Assembly (NCBI GenBank): GCA_050031985.1
Contig: JBNAIG010000008.1
Span: forward strand, 124,001 to 188,000
Reading direction: 5' to 3'
Source: SZUA-368 sp028533045
GTDB lineage: Bacteria; Spirochaetota; Spirochaetia; DSM-2461
Length of the DNA stretch: 64,000 nt
Both the position numbers and the translations under genes were made by a program. The notes beneath the pieces are model-generated. The model saw nothing but the letters and a program-made list of their open reading frames with translations, was not told the origin of the DNA and made no database searches. Position 1 is the first letter of the stretch, and each line of letters begins with the position of its first letter. This document shows, in pieces, positions 1 to 7,159 of the stretch.

Positions 1-908
1 CGGGTTTCCGTACGAGAAGCAGCTTTGGCGGTTCGCATAATAATGGGAACACCGGACCAACGGAAATTCTCGATGCGCGCTTTCACTTCGGCAGCTGTAT
101 CGGTAGTTGAGTCCGGGTCAACACCCTTCTCCAGCCGGTACCCTTCATACTGGCCCTTGCTGCATTTATCAATTTTTAAGGACTTAAGGATGTCCACTTT
201 CTGACGGCTGATCTCCTGGGCATCCAAATTCACCGGAGGTTCCATAGTCACCAGACAAAGAAGCTGCATCAGGTGATTCTGAATCATATCCCGCAGGCTT
301 CCGGCACTATCGTAATAGGCGGCCCGCTCCTCAAGGCCCAACTCTTCATAGCCTTCAATCAGGATAGACTCTACGTAGCGGTTGTTCCAAATCGCCTCAA
401 AAATAGTGTTGGCAAAACGGAAGACCATAATATTCTGAACCGTTTCTTTAGCCAGGTAGTGGTCATTCCGATAAATCTGTTCTTCCCTAAAGGATTCGGT
501 CAATTCTGAATTAAGGATGGAGGCTGTCTCAAAGTTATGGCCAAAGGGCTTTTCGATAACAATAAGGGCTTCTTCGCCAAAACCTTCCTTTGCCAGTACG
601 GCTGCGGTAGAACTGTAAGCCTGGGGGGGAATGGAAAGAAAACAGATAACCCTTTCAAACTCTCCGAACCCATCAAGATATTCTTTGATACCTTCCAAGC
701 CCTGATGATAATAAAGCCTATCGCTGAATTGACAGTTAGTGGCAAATCGACCGCGAAACTCCTCGTCGGTCAGTTCGCCTCGACCGGATCCGATGATCAT
801 CGTTTCCTGGTCAATCATTTTACGGCAATATAGGTAATTCAGAGCGGGGATTAGTTTTCTGTGGGAAAGGTCTCCCGTCGCTCCGGCAATAATAATAGCA
901 CTTTTCAT
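1..908 (-). CDS. zwf: Glucose-6-phosphate 1-dehydrogenase, 5' part (runs off the left edge)
   Basis: Oxidises glucose-6-phosphate to 6-phosphogluconolactone with NADP, the entry step of the oxidative pentose phosphate pathway, in the cytoplasm. About 302 codons are visible from the ATG at 908 and the frame is still open at base 1, so the C-terminal part lies outside. Visible motifs: the nucleotide-binding GATGDLS near residues 9-15, EKPFG near residue 120, the active-site RNDHYLAKE near residues 146-154 (family RIDHYLGKE) and RIENFRWSGVPI near the visible end. A GGGAGA ribosome site precedes the ATG. It is divergent from the alpha-galactosidase and has its own promoter at 929-957. Identity is secure; only the tail is missing. 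Confidence 0.95.
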   Translation of the reverse strand, partial: MKSAIIIAGATGDLSHRKLIPALNYLYCRKMIDQETMIIGSGRGELTDEEFRGRFATNCQFSDRLYYHQGLEGIKEYLDGFGEFERVICFLSIPPQAYSSTAAVLAKEGFGEEALIVIEKPFGHNFETASILNSELTESFREEQIYRNDHYLAKETVQNIMVFRFANTIFEAIWNNRYVESILIEGYEELGLEERAAYYDSAGSLRDMIQNHLMQLLCLVTMEPPVNLDAQEISRQKVDILKSLKIDKCSKGQYEGYRLEKGVDPDSTTDTAAEVKARIENFRWSGVPIIMRTAKAASRTET

Positions 909-928
909 TATGTGTCTCCCTTACCTCA

Positions 929-957
929 AAGATAATCACTGCCCGCCTTTGGGTCAA
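929..957 (-). promoter_or_regulatory. Promoter for zwf
   Basis: Read on the minus strand: TTGACC at 957-952, a 17-base spacer, then TATCTT at 934-929. The start site would lie near 922, giving a short leader that contains the GGGAGA ribosome site. Called by inspection only. Confidence 0.6.
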
Positions 958-992
958 GCAACACCTTTCTCATTCCTTTTCCCCAAAATTGC

Positions 993-1021
993 TTGTCAGC
1001 TCCCCAAATTGACCTTACTAT
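993..1021 (+). promoter_or_regulatory. Promoter for the alpha-galactosidase gene
   Basis: TTGTCA at 993-998, a 17-base spacer, TACTAT at 1016-1021. The start site would be near 1028, about 44 bases before the ATG at 1072. It supports the shorter start, since the longer frame opens upstream of this promoter. Confidence 0.55.
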
Positions 1022-1071
1022 TACGCATAAGGAGCGGCCCGCTTTCCAGACCGCCCGACGGGAGGATTTCC

Positions 1072-3219
1072 ATGATCAATATTAGCTGTGGAAAATGGCA
1101 GATTATTCTTAAGGCCCAAAAGGAGTCCAAACTGGAAATAGTCCATGCAGGTCCTCTCCTTTCTCATCCGGAAGAAGTGATTAATCACCGCCCCCCCGTC
1201 TTTCCCTGGCTCAATAAAACCGATTGGGCCTACCCGGTTCGGGGAGGGGGAACCTTCCACGAACCGGCGGCCTCCTTTAGCTTCTCCGACGGACAAATCG
1301 GGGCGGATCTTTTCTTCCACTCCCATACCAAAAAAAGCTTTGACGACGGTGCCCTCTGGGAAATATGCCTTAAAGATTCTCACTACCCCTTAGAGATAAT
1401 TCTCCGCTTCCGGACCTGGGACAACTATTCTGTCATGGAAGAATCGGTATTAATAAGAAACAGGGGAGGGGAAGAAATTCACATCAACCAGGCGGCTTCG
1501 GGATTTTTAAGACTGAAGGGCAATGACTTTTGGCTCACCCACCTTGCCGGCTCCTGGGCCAATGAAAACAGACTGATTGAGGAAAAGGTTGAGCGGGGCC
1601 TGAAGATTCTCGATTCACGGGAAGGAGCACGGACTACAAGGCATCAAAATCCCAGCCTCCTGCTTAGCCGGGGTAGAGCTTCAACTGAAACGAGTGGAGA
1701 AGTCTTTGGCCTTTCCCTGGCCTGGGATGGTAACTGGCGCCTTGCCTGTGAAAAAGATGATCAGGGAGATGTGCTGATTCAGGGCGGGATAAACCCGGCC
1801 GGGAGTCAATCGGTTCTACCCGGTGGGACAGAATGGAAATCCCCCCCCCTCATTATGACCTGGTCCGGAGAAGGCCGGGGACCGATTAGCCGCCAACTCC
1901 ACCGTTGGGCGAACGACGTAAAAATGGCCAAAAGGCATGAAGAAGTCCCGGTCCTCCTGAACAGTTGGGAAGGAGCCTACTTCAATGTAAACAGTGATAC
2001 CATCAAAAAGTTTATCCACGATGCCGCAGATATTGGGGCGGGAATGTTTGTCCTCGACGACGGCTGGTTTGGTCAGGGCGATGACGCCCGGAACAGCGAT
2101 AAAGCCGGATTGGGAGACTGGGAAATCAATAAGGAAAAATTCCCCCAAGGCCTTGCTCCTTTAGCAAAGAAAGCCAGAGACAAGGGCCTGAAATTCGGCC
2201 TTTGGCTTGAGCCGGAGATGGTAAGTCCTCAAAGTAAACTGTACAGAGAGCATCCGGAGTGGATCGTAAACAATCCCCACCACCAACCTCTCACCGAACG
2301 GTTCCAGCTCATGCTCGACTTGAGTAATCGGGAAGTGGAAGCCTATGTCTTTCAGACCATAGACCAATACCTCTGTGACATACCGGAAATCGGCTATATA
2401 AAGTGGGACTGCAACCGCCAGATCACCAGTCCTGGCTCAGCCTCAAGTAACCCTTCCACAAACGACTTCTTCCGCCATTACGAAGAAGCCTTCCTTCGCA
2501 TAATTAAGGGCCTGCGGGAAAAACATCCCTCCCTACTCTTCCAAGCCTGCGCTTCCGGAGGGGGACGCATGAACTACGGCGCCCTGGAACAGTTTCATGA
2601 ATTCTGGACCAGCGATAACACCGACCCGGTGCAGCGCCTCTTCATCCAGTGGGGTTCGGGCCTTTTCTACCCGGCCCGCGCCATGGCGAGCCACGTGACC
2701 TCCTCTCCCAACCACCAAACCGGACGGACTACCCCGTTAAAGTTTCGCTTTGACGTAGCCATGAGCGGACGGCTCGGCCTGGAACTGCAGCCCTCCCATA
2801 TGAGCGACGAAGAGCGAACCTTTTCCCGCCGAGCCATTAAAGAGTACAACCGCATTCGCCCCCTTGTTTTTGACGGCGACCTGTACCGCTTGCGCGCCCC
2901 CTATGAATCTCCCCTCACCTCAATCCTGTTTGTCCGCCCCGATAAAAAAGAAGCCCTTCTTTTTGCCTGGCTCACACAACGCTTCGTGGGAGATAATTAT
3001 TCCCCCCTCAAGCTGCAAGGACTGGACGAGAATCTTAGTTACAGCCTGGAAGAAATCAATCCCCTTCCTCCCATGGTAGATCCTTCGGGAATCCCCCTGC
3101 CACGAACATCAACCCTCTATGACCAAACCGTCTCGGGCTCCTACCTGGTGAATCACGGGGTAGAATTTCAATTCTTCACGGAGTACTCCAGCGCCGTGGT
3201 TCTCCTTAAAGCAAAATAA
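1072..3219 (+). CDS. Alpha-galactosidase, GH36 family
   Basis: Hydrolyses terminal alpha-1,6-linked galactose, as in melibiose and raffinose; no export signal is seen, so it is probably cytoplasmic. 715 residues, the usual length of bacterial GH36 enzymes. An N-terminal beta-sandwich is followed by the barrel with SWEGAYFN near residue 298, VLDDGWFG near 326, YIKWDCNR near 442 (Asp nucleophile), CASGGGR near 492 and WTSDNTDP near 511 (acid/base Asp). The frame is open back to 910, but the ATG at 1072 is chosen because GGAGGA lies 6 bases upstream and a promoter sits between the two candidates. No transporter is adjacent, so the natural substrate is not clear. Rhamnose- or N-acetyl-specific GH36 relatives are less likely. 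Confidence 0.9.
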   Translation: MINISCGKWQIILKAQKESKLEIVHAGPLLSHPEEVINHRPPVFPWLNKTDWAYPVRGGGTFHEPAASFSFSDGQIGADLFFHSHTKKSFDDGALWEICLKDSHYPLEIILRFRTWDNYSVMEESVLIRNRGGEEIHINQAASGFLRLKGNDFWLTHLAGSWANENRLIEEKVERGLKILDSREGARTTRHQNPSLLLSRGRASTETSGEVFGLSLAWDGNWRLACEKDDQGDVLIQGGINPAGSQSVLPGGTEWKSPPLIMTWSGEGRGPISRQLHRWANDVKMAKRHEEVPVLLNSWEGAYFNVNSDTIKKFIHDAADIGAGMFVLDDGWFGQGDDARNSDKAGLGDWEINKEKFPQGLAPLAKKARDKGLKFGLWLEPEMVSPQSKLYREHPEWIVNNPHHQPLTERFQLMLDLSNREVEAYVFQTIDQYLCDIPEIGYIKWDCNRQITSPGSASSNPSTNDFFRHYEEAFLRIIKGLREKHPSLLFQACASGGGRMNYGALEQFHEFWTSDNTDPVQRLFIQWGSGLFYPARAMASHVTSSPNHQTGRTTPLKFRFDVAMSGRLGLELQPSHMSDEERTFSRRAIKEYNRIRPLVFDGDLYRLRAPYESPLTSILFVRPDKKEALLFAWLTQRFVGDNYSPLKLQGLDENLSYSLEEINPLPPMVDPSGIPLPRTSTLYDQTVSGSYLVNHGVEFQFFTEYSSAVVLLKAK

Positions 3220-3222
3220 ATC

Positions 3223-3251
3223 TTGACATAAAAGAAGTAGAGCATTATGAT
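3223..3251 (+). promoter_or_regulatory. Strong sigma-70-type promoter of the YtrA-like ABC operon
   Basis: Perfect TTGACA at 3223-3228, a 17-base spacer and TATGAT at 3246-3251. The predicted start site, about 3258, falls at the beginning of the operator at 3257-3278. Confidence 0.8.
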
Positions 3252-3256
3252 CAACA

Positions 3257-3278
3257 GTGTACTAGCCACCTAATACAC
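3257..3278 (+). promoter_or_regulatory. Operator of the YtrA-type GntR repressor
   Basis: A perfect inverted repeat: left half GTGTAnTAG, 4-base centre, right half CTAnTACAC. It covers the predicted start site of the operon whose last gene is a YtrA-subfamily GntR regulator, and GTGTA...TACAC operators are typical of that subfamily. Autorepression by occlusion is the natural reading (inference). Confidence 0.75.
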
Positions 3279-3302
3279 CAATTATCCAAGAAGGAGAAAT
3301 CC

Positions 3303-4160
3303 ATGATCACACTGGAAAACCTGGGATTTCAATACAGCAAGAAAGCCCCCGCCCCTCTCTTTAAAGATCTTAACTTAAAACTGGAACGGGGAAATATCTA
3401 CGGACTTCTGGGCTTAAATGGGGCGGGAAAAACCTCCCTCCTCAAAATTATGTCGGGCCAACTTTTCAGAACAGCGGGAGAAGCGGATGTCATAGGATTT
3501 GATCCGGGCTCACGTAAACCGGAAATGCTCAGGGAGATTTTCTATGTCCCCGAGGAATTCTATCTACCCCGAATGAAAGCCGAAACCTACCTAAAACTGA
3601 ATACGGTCTACTATCCCCGTTTTGACCGGGAAAAATTTGAGGAATACTGCACCACCTTCCAACTCGATACCTCCTTAAACATCAGCGACTTCTCCTTTGG
3701 CCAAAAAAAGAAGTTCCTCCTGGCCTTTGGCTTAGCCTCCCAAGCAACACTTCTCATCCTGGACGAACCAACCAACGGATTGGATATCCCCTCCAAAACA
3801 CAATTTAGAAAAACCGTAGCCTCCGCCCTTACGAAGGAGAGAAGTTTTATTATCTCCACCCACCAGGTAAGAGACATGGAGAACCTTTTTGACCCCCTCG
3901 TCATTCTGCACGAAGGAAAAATCGTATTGAACCGAACCATGGGAGAACTTAGCAGCCGAATAAGCATGGAAAACAGTTTCACAGAACCGGTACTGTCGGA
4001 AAATATCCTTTATACAGAAAAAGTTCCCGGCGGATGGTGCACATTGCGAGCCGATTCATCACCGGAAAATGAAACCACCCTGGATTTGGAAGTTCTTTTT
4101 AATGCCGTCATTTACTTTCCCCAGGAAATCAACGCCCTTTTTGAAGAGGTAAAGTCATGA
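3303..4160 (+). CDS. ABC transporter ATPase, YtrB/CcmA-like
   Basis: Energises a two-permease ABC exporter or sensor complex at the cytoplasmic membrane. 285 residues. Walker A GLNGAGKTS near residues 38-46, signature FSFGQKKKF near 130 (LSGGQ replaced by FSFGQ), Walker B LILDEPTNGLD near 151-161 and H-loop STHQ near 185. The last 80 residues are a variable tail after the ATPase core. First gene of a four-gene operon: its last 4 bases overlap the next start. An AAGGAG ribosome site lies upstream. The substrate is unknown; related YtrA-controlled systems in Firmicutes respond to cell-wall-active compounds (family knowledge), so an envelope-stress role is possible. Confidence 0.85.
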   Translation: MITLENLGFQYSKKAPAPLFKDLNLKLERGNIYGLLGLNGAGKTSLLKIMSGQLFRTAGEADVIGFDPGSRKPEMLREIFYVPEEFYLPRMKAETYLKLNTVYYPRFDREKFEEYCTTFQLDTSLNISDFSFGQKKKFLLAFGLASQATLLILDEPTNGLDIPSKTQFRKTVASALTKERSFIISTHQVRDMENLFDPLVILHEGKIVLNRTMGELSSRISMENSFTEPVLSENILYTEKVPGGWCTLRADSSPENETTLDLEVLFNAVIYFPQEINALFEEVKS

Positions 4161-4936
4161 AAAATATGTTCTACCTACTTCGCCAGGAATTATATGAAAA
4201 ACGAGTAATTATCCCCATAATGTTTGGCATTATCTTCTTTGTTATTCTATTCAGTAGGTATGGCGGCCATGTTGAATACGAACATCCTCAATCGGCAGCA
4301 CAATTACTGGCCCTGGCCGGTTTGGTCTTTACCAGTATCTGCTTCTCCCAAACCATGCACAGCAAGCAGGGGCAGCATAGCTGGTTGATGCTTCCTGTTT
4401 ACGCCCATGAAAAACTGATTGTAAAGATACTAACCTACTCAATCATCTTTCCCCTGTGCATGATTCTCATAAGTCTCCTCTCTTCCTGGCTTGTAGAACT
4501 TCTTCTCCTGGGAAGGGACCTGCCCCCCAGACCGGCGATTATGAACAATAAAGTCTGGAGTGTAGTCTCCGAGTACGTCGTCTCATCGTCGATCTTTCTC
4601 GCAGGAGCTTCTTACTTCAAAAAAAATCATTTTATAAAAACCTGTTTTACCCTTTTACTCTTCATCGTTGCGATAACAATTCCCATAACTATAATAGGAT
4701 GGATAATAACGAAAGTTAGCAGTATAGAATCAATAAATTATTCCAATCACATAGATGGCTTAAAATTCAGCCGAAAACTAAGCATAAGCTCTCCTCAAAG
4801 TTCCGACGATATACTATTTACCCTTAATAATCTCAATAAAGTCAAAAAAGCTCTTCACTGGGGAGCTATGCCACTACTATTCTGGACTATAACCTATTTT
4901 CAAATACGAAAAAAGGAGGCAAAAGATGGTATTTAA
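4157..4936 (+). CDS. ABC transporter permease, first of two paralogues
   Basis: Integral membrane subunit of the YtrB-like transporter. 259 residues with about six hydrophobic segments, including near residues 15-32, 50-67, 90-118, 130-148, 155-180 and 235-250. It begins MKNMFYLLRQELYEKR, closely matching the start of the next gene (MRNTFYLVRQELYNHS), so the pair arose by duplication and probably forms a heterodimer with the ATPase. It overlaps the ATPase by 4 bases and the next gene by 11, which suggests translational coupling. No family beyond ABC-2-type permease can be named. Confidence 0.75.
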   Translation: MKNMFYLLRQELYEKRVIIPIMFGIIFFVILFSRYGGHVEYEHPQSAAQLLALAGLVFTSICFSQTMHSKQGQHSWLMLPVYAHEKLIVKILTYSIIFPLCMILISLLSSWLVELLLLGRDLPPRPAIMNNKVWSVVSEYVVSSSIFLAGASYFKKNHFIKTCFTLLLFIVAITIPITIIGWIITKVSSIESINYSNHIDGLKFSRKLSISSPQSSDDILFTLNNLNKVKKALHWGAMPLLFWTITYFQIRKKEAKDGI

Positions 4937-5729
4937 TTCCATGAGAAATACATTCTATCTGGTACGTCAAGAGCTATATAATCATTCCAGACAAATACTG
5001 TTACTGGGAGCGATTATCCTCATATATTTTCTTTTTTCCAGATCCCTCATAGTATGGGACCATGTACATATTAAATACAATTCCACTGACATAAGTACGA
5101 CATTAGATAAAACCTTTTGGCAAATACTCAAATTTGCAGGCTGTGTTTTTATCAGCTTCTGCTTCTCCCATTCCATGCACGACAGGGTCAATCAAAGCAA
5201 CTGGATGATGCTTCCCGTCCATTCTCTTGAAAAATTAACCGCCCTCATCCTTGTTTATTCTATTATATACCCCTTTGGAGTGATTTTACTCGCCAATATT
5301 TTCTCTCTCATATCTTATCTATTCATGCCGGAAAGATCAGTTTTCCTTTGGAGTATCCTTAATAATGAAACATGGATTCAAGCAGCGGGATTTGCCATTA
5401 TTTCTTCCCTTTTTCTCCTAGGTGCCGCCTACTATAAAAAAGCCCCTTTCCTTAAAACCCTCCTCCTAATCATAATATTCCTTATTGCCTTGGCAATTAC
5501 AATAAAAACCAGAATTGCCCTCACTTATGATATACCTTCCCGGGATGTTAAGGTCCCCTTTCAGCTCTTTGGCATTCCCCATGAGAATTACCCCTTCACC
5601 ATTAGGGGAGCTCAAGCGGACAGCTGGGAAGATTACATAAAGATATTTTACTGGAAACTCCTCGCCCCCCTGTGCTGGTTCACCACCCACCTTCTTATCC
5701 GCAAAAAAGAGGCCAAAAATGCAGTATGA
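4926..5729 (+). CDS. ABC transporter permease, second paralogue
   Basis: 267 residues with about six membrane segments; a duplicate of the preceding permease, sharing the RQEL start motif and the HSMHD / MMLPVHSLEKL block (QTMHS / LMLPVYAHEKL in the first copy). The ATG at 4926 is chosen because GGAGG lies 6 bases upstream; an internal ATG at 4941 would align better with the paralogue's N-terminus, so the first five residues are uncertain. It overlaps the GntR gene by 11 bases. Both permeases end IRKKEAK, another sign of duplication. Confidence 0.75.
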   Translation: MVFNSMRNTFYLVRQELYNHSRQILLLGAIILIYFLFSRSLIVWDHVHIKYNSTDISTTLDKTFWQILKFAGCVFISFCFSHSMHDRVNQSNWMMLPVHSLEKLTALILVYSIIYPFGVILLANIFSLISYLFMPERSVFLWSILNNETWIQAAGFAIISSLFLLGAAYYKKAPFLKTLLLIIIFLIALAITIKTRIALTYDIPSRDVKVPFQLFGIPHENYPFTIRGAQADSWEDYIKIFYWKLLAPLCWFTTHLLIRKKEAKNAV

Positions 5730-6075
5730 TAATAAACCGATTTATAAACAGATTGCCGAATACCTCTATGAGCTTATCCTGAATGGGGAGTGGCCCGACG
5801 GGGAGCGGATACCCTCCATTAGAGATATGGCGGTCCAAATGGAGGTGAACCCCAACACCATGACCCGGACCTACGGACTTCTTCAGGAACAGGGTATTAT
5901 CTATAACCGCCGTGGTATCGGATATTTTACCATAATGGATGCCAGGGAAAAAACAAGCTCTCTGAAAAAGGCTGAATTCATCCACAACGAATTGCCGGAG
6001 ATCTTCAAAAAGATGGACAACCTGGGAATGGATACAGACGAAATACTAGCCCTTTATGATAAGTATAAGAATTAA
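5719..6075 (+). CDS. GntR-family repressor, YtrA subfamily
   Basis: Short DNA-binding regulator of 118 residues. The N-terminal winged helix covers residues 5-75, with the recognition region DMAVQMEVNPNTMTRTYGLL and the wing RRGIGYF. A roughly 45-residue helical tail serves for dimerisation, as in YtrA proteins, which lack a large ligand domain. It is the last gene of the ABC operon, and a perfect operator-like repeat lies at the operon's start site (3257-3278), so it very likely represses its own operon. The inducer is unknown; in this subfamily derepression often follows membrane or cell-wall stress (family knowledge). Confidence 0.88.
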   Translation: MQYDNKPIYKQIAEYLYELILNGEWPDGERIPSIRDMAVQMEVNPNTMTRTYGLLQEQGIIYNRRGIGYFTIMDAREKTSSLKKAEFIHNELPEIFKKMDNLGMDTDEILALYDKYKN

Positions 6076-6081
6076 CTCCCA

Positions 6082-6110
6082 TGGTAAAACTCCTCAATCA
6101 GTAGTACAAT
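6082..6110 (+). promoter_or_regulatory. Putative leaderless promoter for the gene at 6117
   Basis: TACAAT at 6105-6110 lies exactly 6 bases before the ATG, and no proper ribosome site is present. The -35 position holds TGGTAA, a poor match, so the call rests on the -10 and the spacing shared with other genes here. Confidence 0.4.
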
Positions 6111-6116
6111 AGGACC

Positions 6117-6983
6117 ATGGAAAAGAGAAATATCTATAAGACCGATGACTTTTTGATCATCGGCTCCTTTTTAATGCTAATCCCCGCAGTCTATTTCTGC
6201 TGGCCCTGGCTAAGCCGCTTCTCAAGTACTGAAGACCTGATGGCCTGGCTAATATCGGCCCCACAGGTATTAGGAAGTCAGTTACCCTTGGTTGGGACCT
6301 ATCTTTGCGGCTCAATTTTGGCACAAATAATCGGCCGGATACTTCGTCACAGGGAAAAACAAACCCTCGAAATCCTCGATACGGTTATGTACCTGGGTAA
6401 AGTCACAGTAAGCCAGGTAGCCACAAACCTCAATCTTTCCGAGGTAAAAGTGCGCAAACTCACACAAAGGCTTAGCCGCGTACGCAGTATTCATATAAAA
6501 CTGGAAAATGATGTAATCAGCTACGAAATGAAACCGGTACAAAATATGTCCGGCTTTTCTACGGCTACTCCCGACTTCCAACCACCCCCGGAGAGCCAGT
6601 CTCCCCCCCAAGCGGAAGAGGAAGCGCAGTTCACCCAAACAACCCGCGAGGAAGTAATAGTAAATAATCTGACTCCCGAACTGCAAGAATTCATTAAGAA
6701 CAATAAAATGGACCTTTTCGGAAAAATTGAACTCATAAAACGAATTGTCGAAAGCAAGGGAAAAATCACTGTAGAAGAACTGAAGCAAACACCCACAAGC
6801 AAAAAGGAGCCCTCAAAGAAAATGAAGGCCCTGATGATAATTCTCTTCATATCCTTCATGACTCCCCTCTGGCCCATCCCTTTTATTGTTATTATCTATC
6901 TGATTGTAAAGCAGTTCAAACTCAAGGACTTCAAATTTCCCACACAAGAGAACCTTGGTAACACAGAGGAACAGGGCGAATAA
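6117..6983 (+). CDS. Membrane protein with possible winged-helix segment, function unknown
   Basis: 288 residues, not recognised as a named family. Two N-terminal hydrophobic segments (near 14-35 and 55-72) precede a soluble stretch where LEILDTVMYLGKVTVSQVA and the following 35 residues resemble a winged helix (residues 85-135). Then comes a Pro/Gln-rich linker (150-175), a second helical segment (IVESKGKITVEELKQ) and two more hydrophobic segments near 238-265. It follows the GntR gene by 41 bases but has its own promoter-like -10 and a terminator downstream, so it is probably monocistronic. It could be a membrane-tethered regulator or a SHOCT-like stress protein; neither is established. Confidence 0.6.
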   Translation: MEKRNIYKTDDFLIIGSFLMLIPAVYFCWPWLSRFSSTEDLMAWLISAPQVLGSQLPLVGTYLCGSILAQIIGRILRHREKQTLEILDTVMYLGKVTVSQVATNLNLSEVKVRKLTQRLSRVRSIHIKLENDVISYEMKPVQNMSGFSTATPDFQPPPESQSPPQAEEEAQFTQTTREEVIVNNLTPELQEFIKNNKMDLFGKIELIKRIVESKGKITVEELKQTPTSKKEPSKKMKALMIILFISFMTPLWPIPFIVIIYLIVKQFKLKDFKFPTQENLGNTEEQGE

Positions 6984-7028
6984 TCCTCTCATTATCCTTT
7001 AACAAAACTAATTCAAGAATAAATCAAG

Positions 7029-7051
7029 CCGGCGGTAACCGTCGGTTTTTT
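7029..7051 (+). terminator. Intrinsic terminator after the membrane protein gene
   Basis: A 7-base stem CCGGCGG / CCGTCGG (one G-U pair) with a TAA loop, followed by six T. Confidence 0.75.
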
Positions 7052-7064
7052 GTTCACAAAATGT

Positions 7065-7093
7065 TTGCATTCCGTCCTCCCATAGCTTAGTCT
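7065..7093 (+). promoter_or_regulatory. Promoter for the CZB chemoreceptor gene
   Basis: TTGCAT at 7065-7070, a 17-base spacer and TAGTCT at 7088-7093. No sigma-28-type motif was seen upstream of this chemoreceptor. Confidence 0.45.
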
Positions 7094-7159
7094 TATTCCT
7101 ATCTAATAAGCGAATATTAAATACCTAAAAAAACTTGTTATTAAGCATGAGAGGTATTC

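Noticed and set aside
910..1071. N-terminal extension of the alpha-galactosidase frame
   Set aside because: A promoter and a strong ribosome site lie inside it, and the extension has no family similarity.
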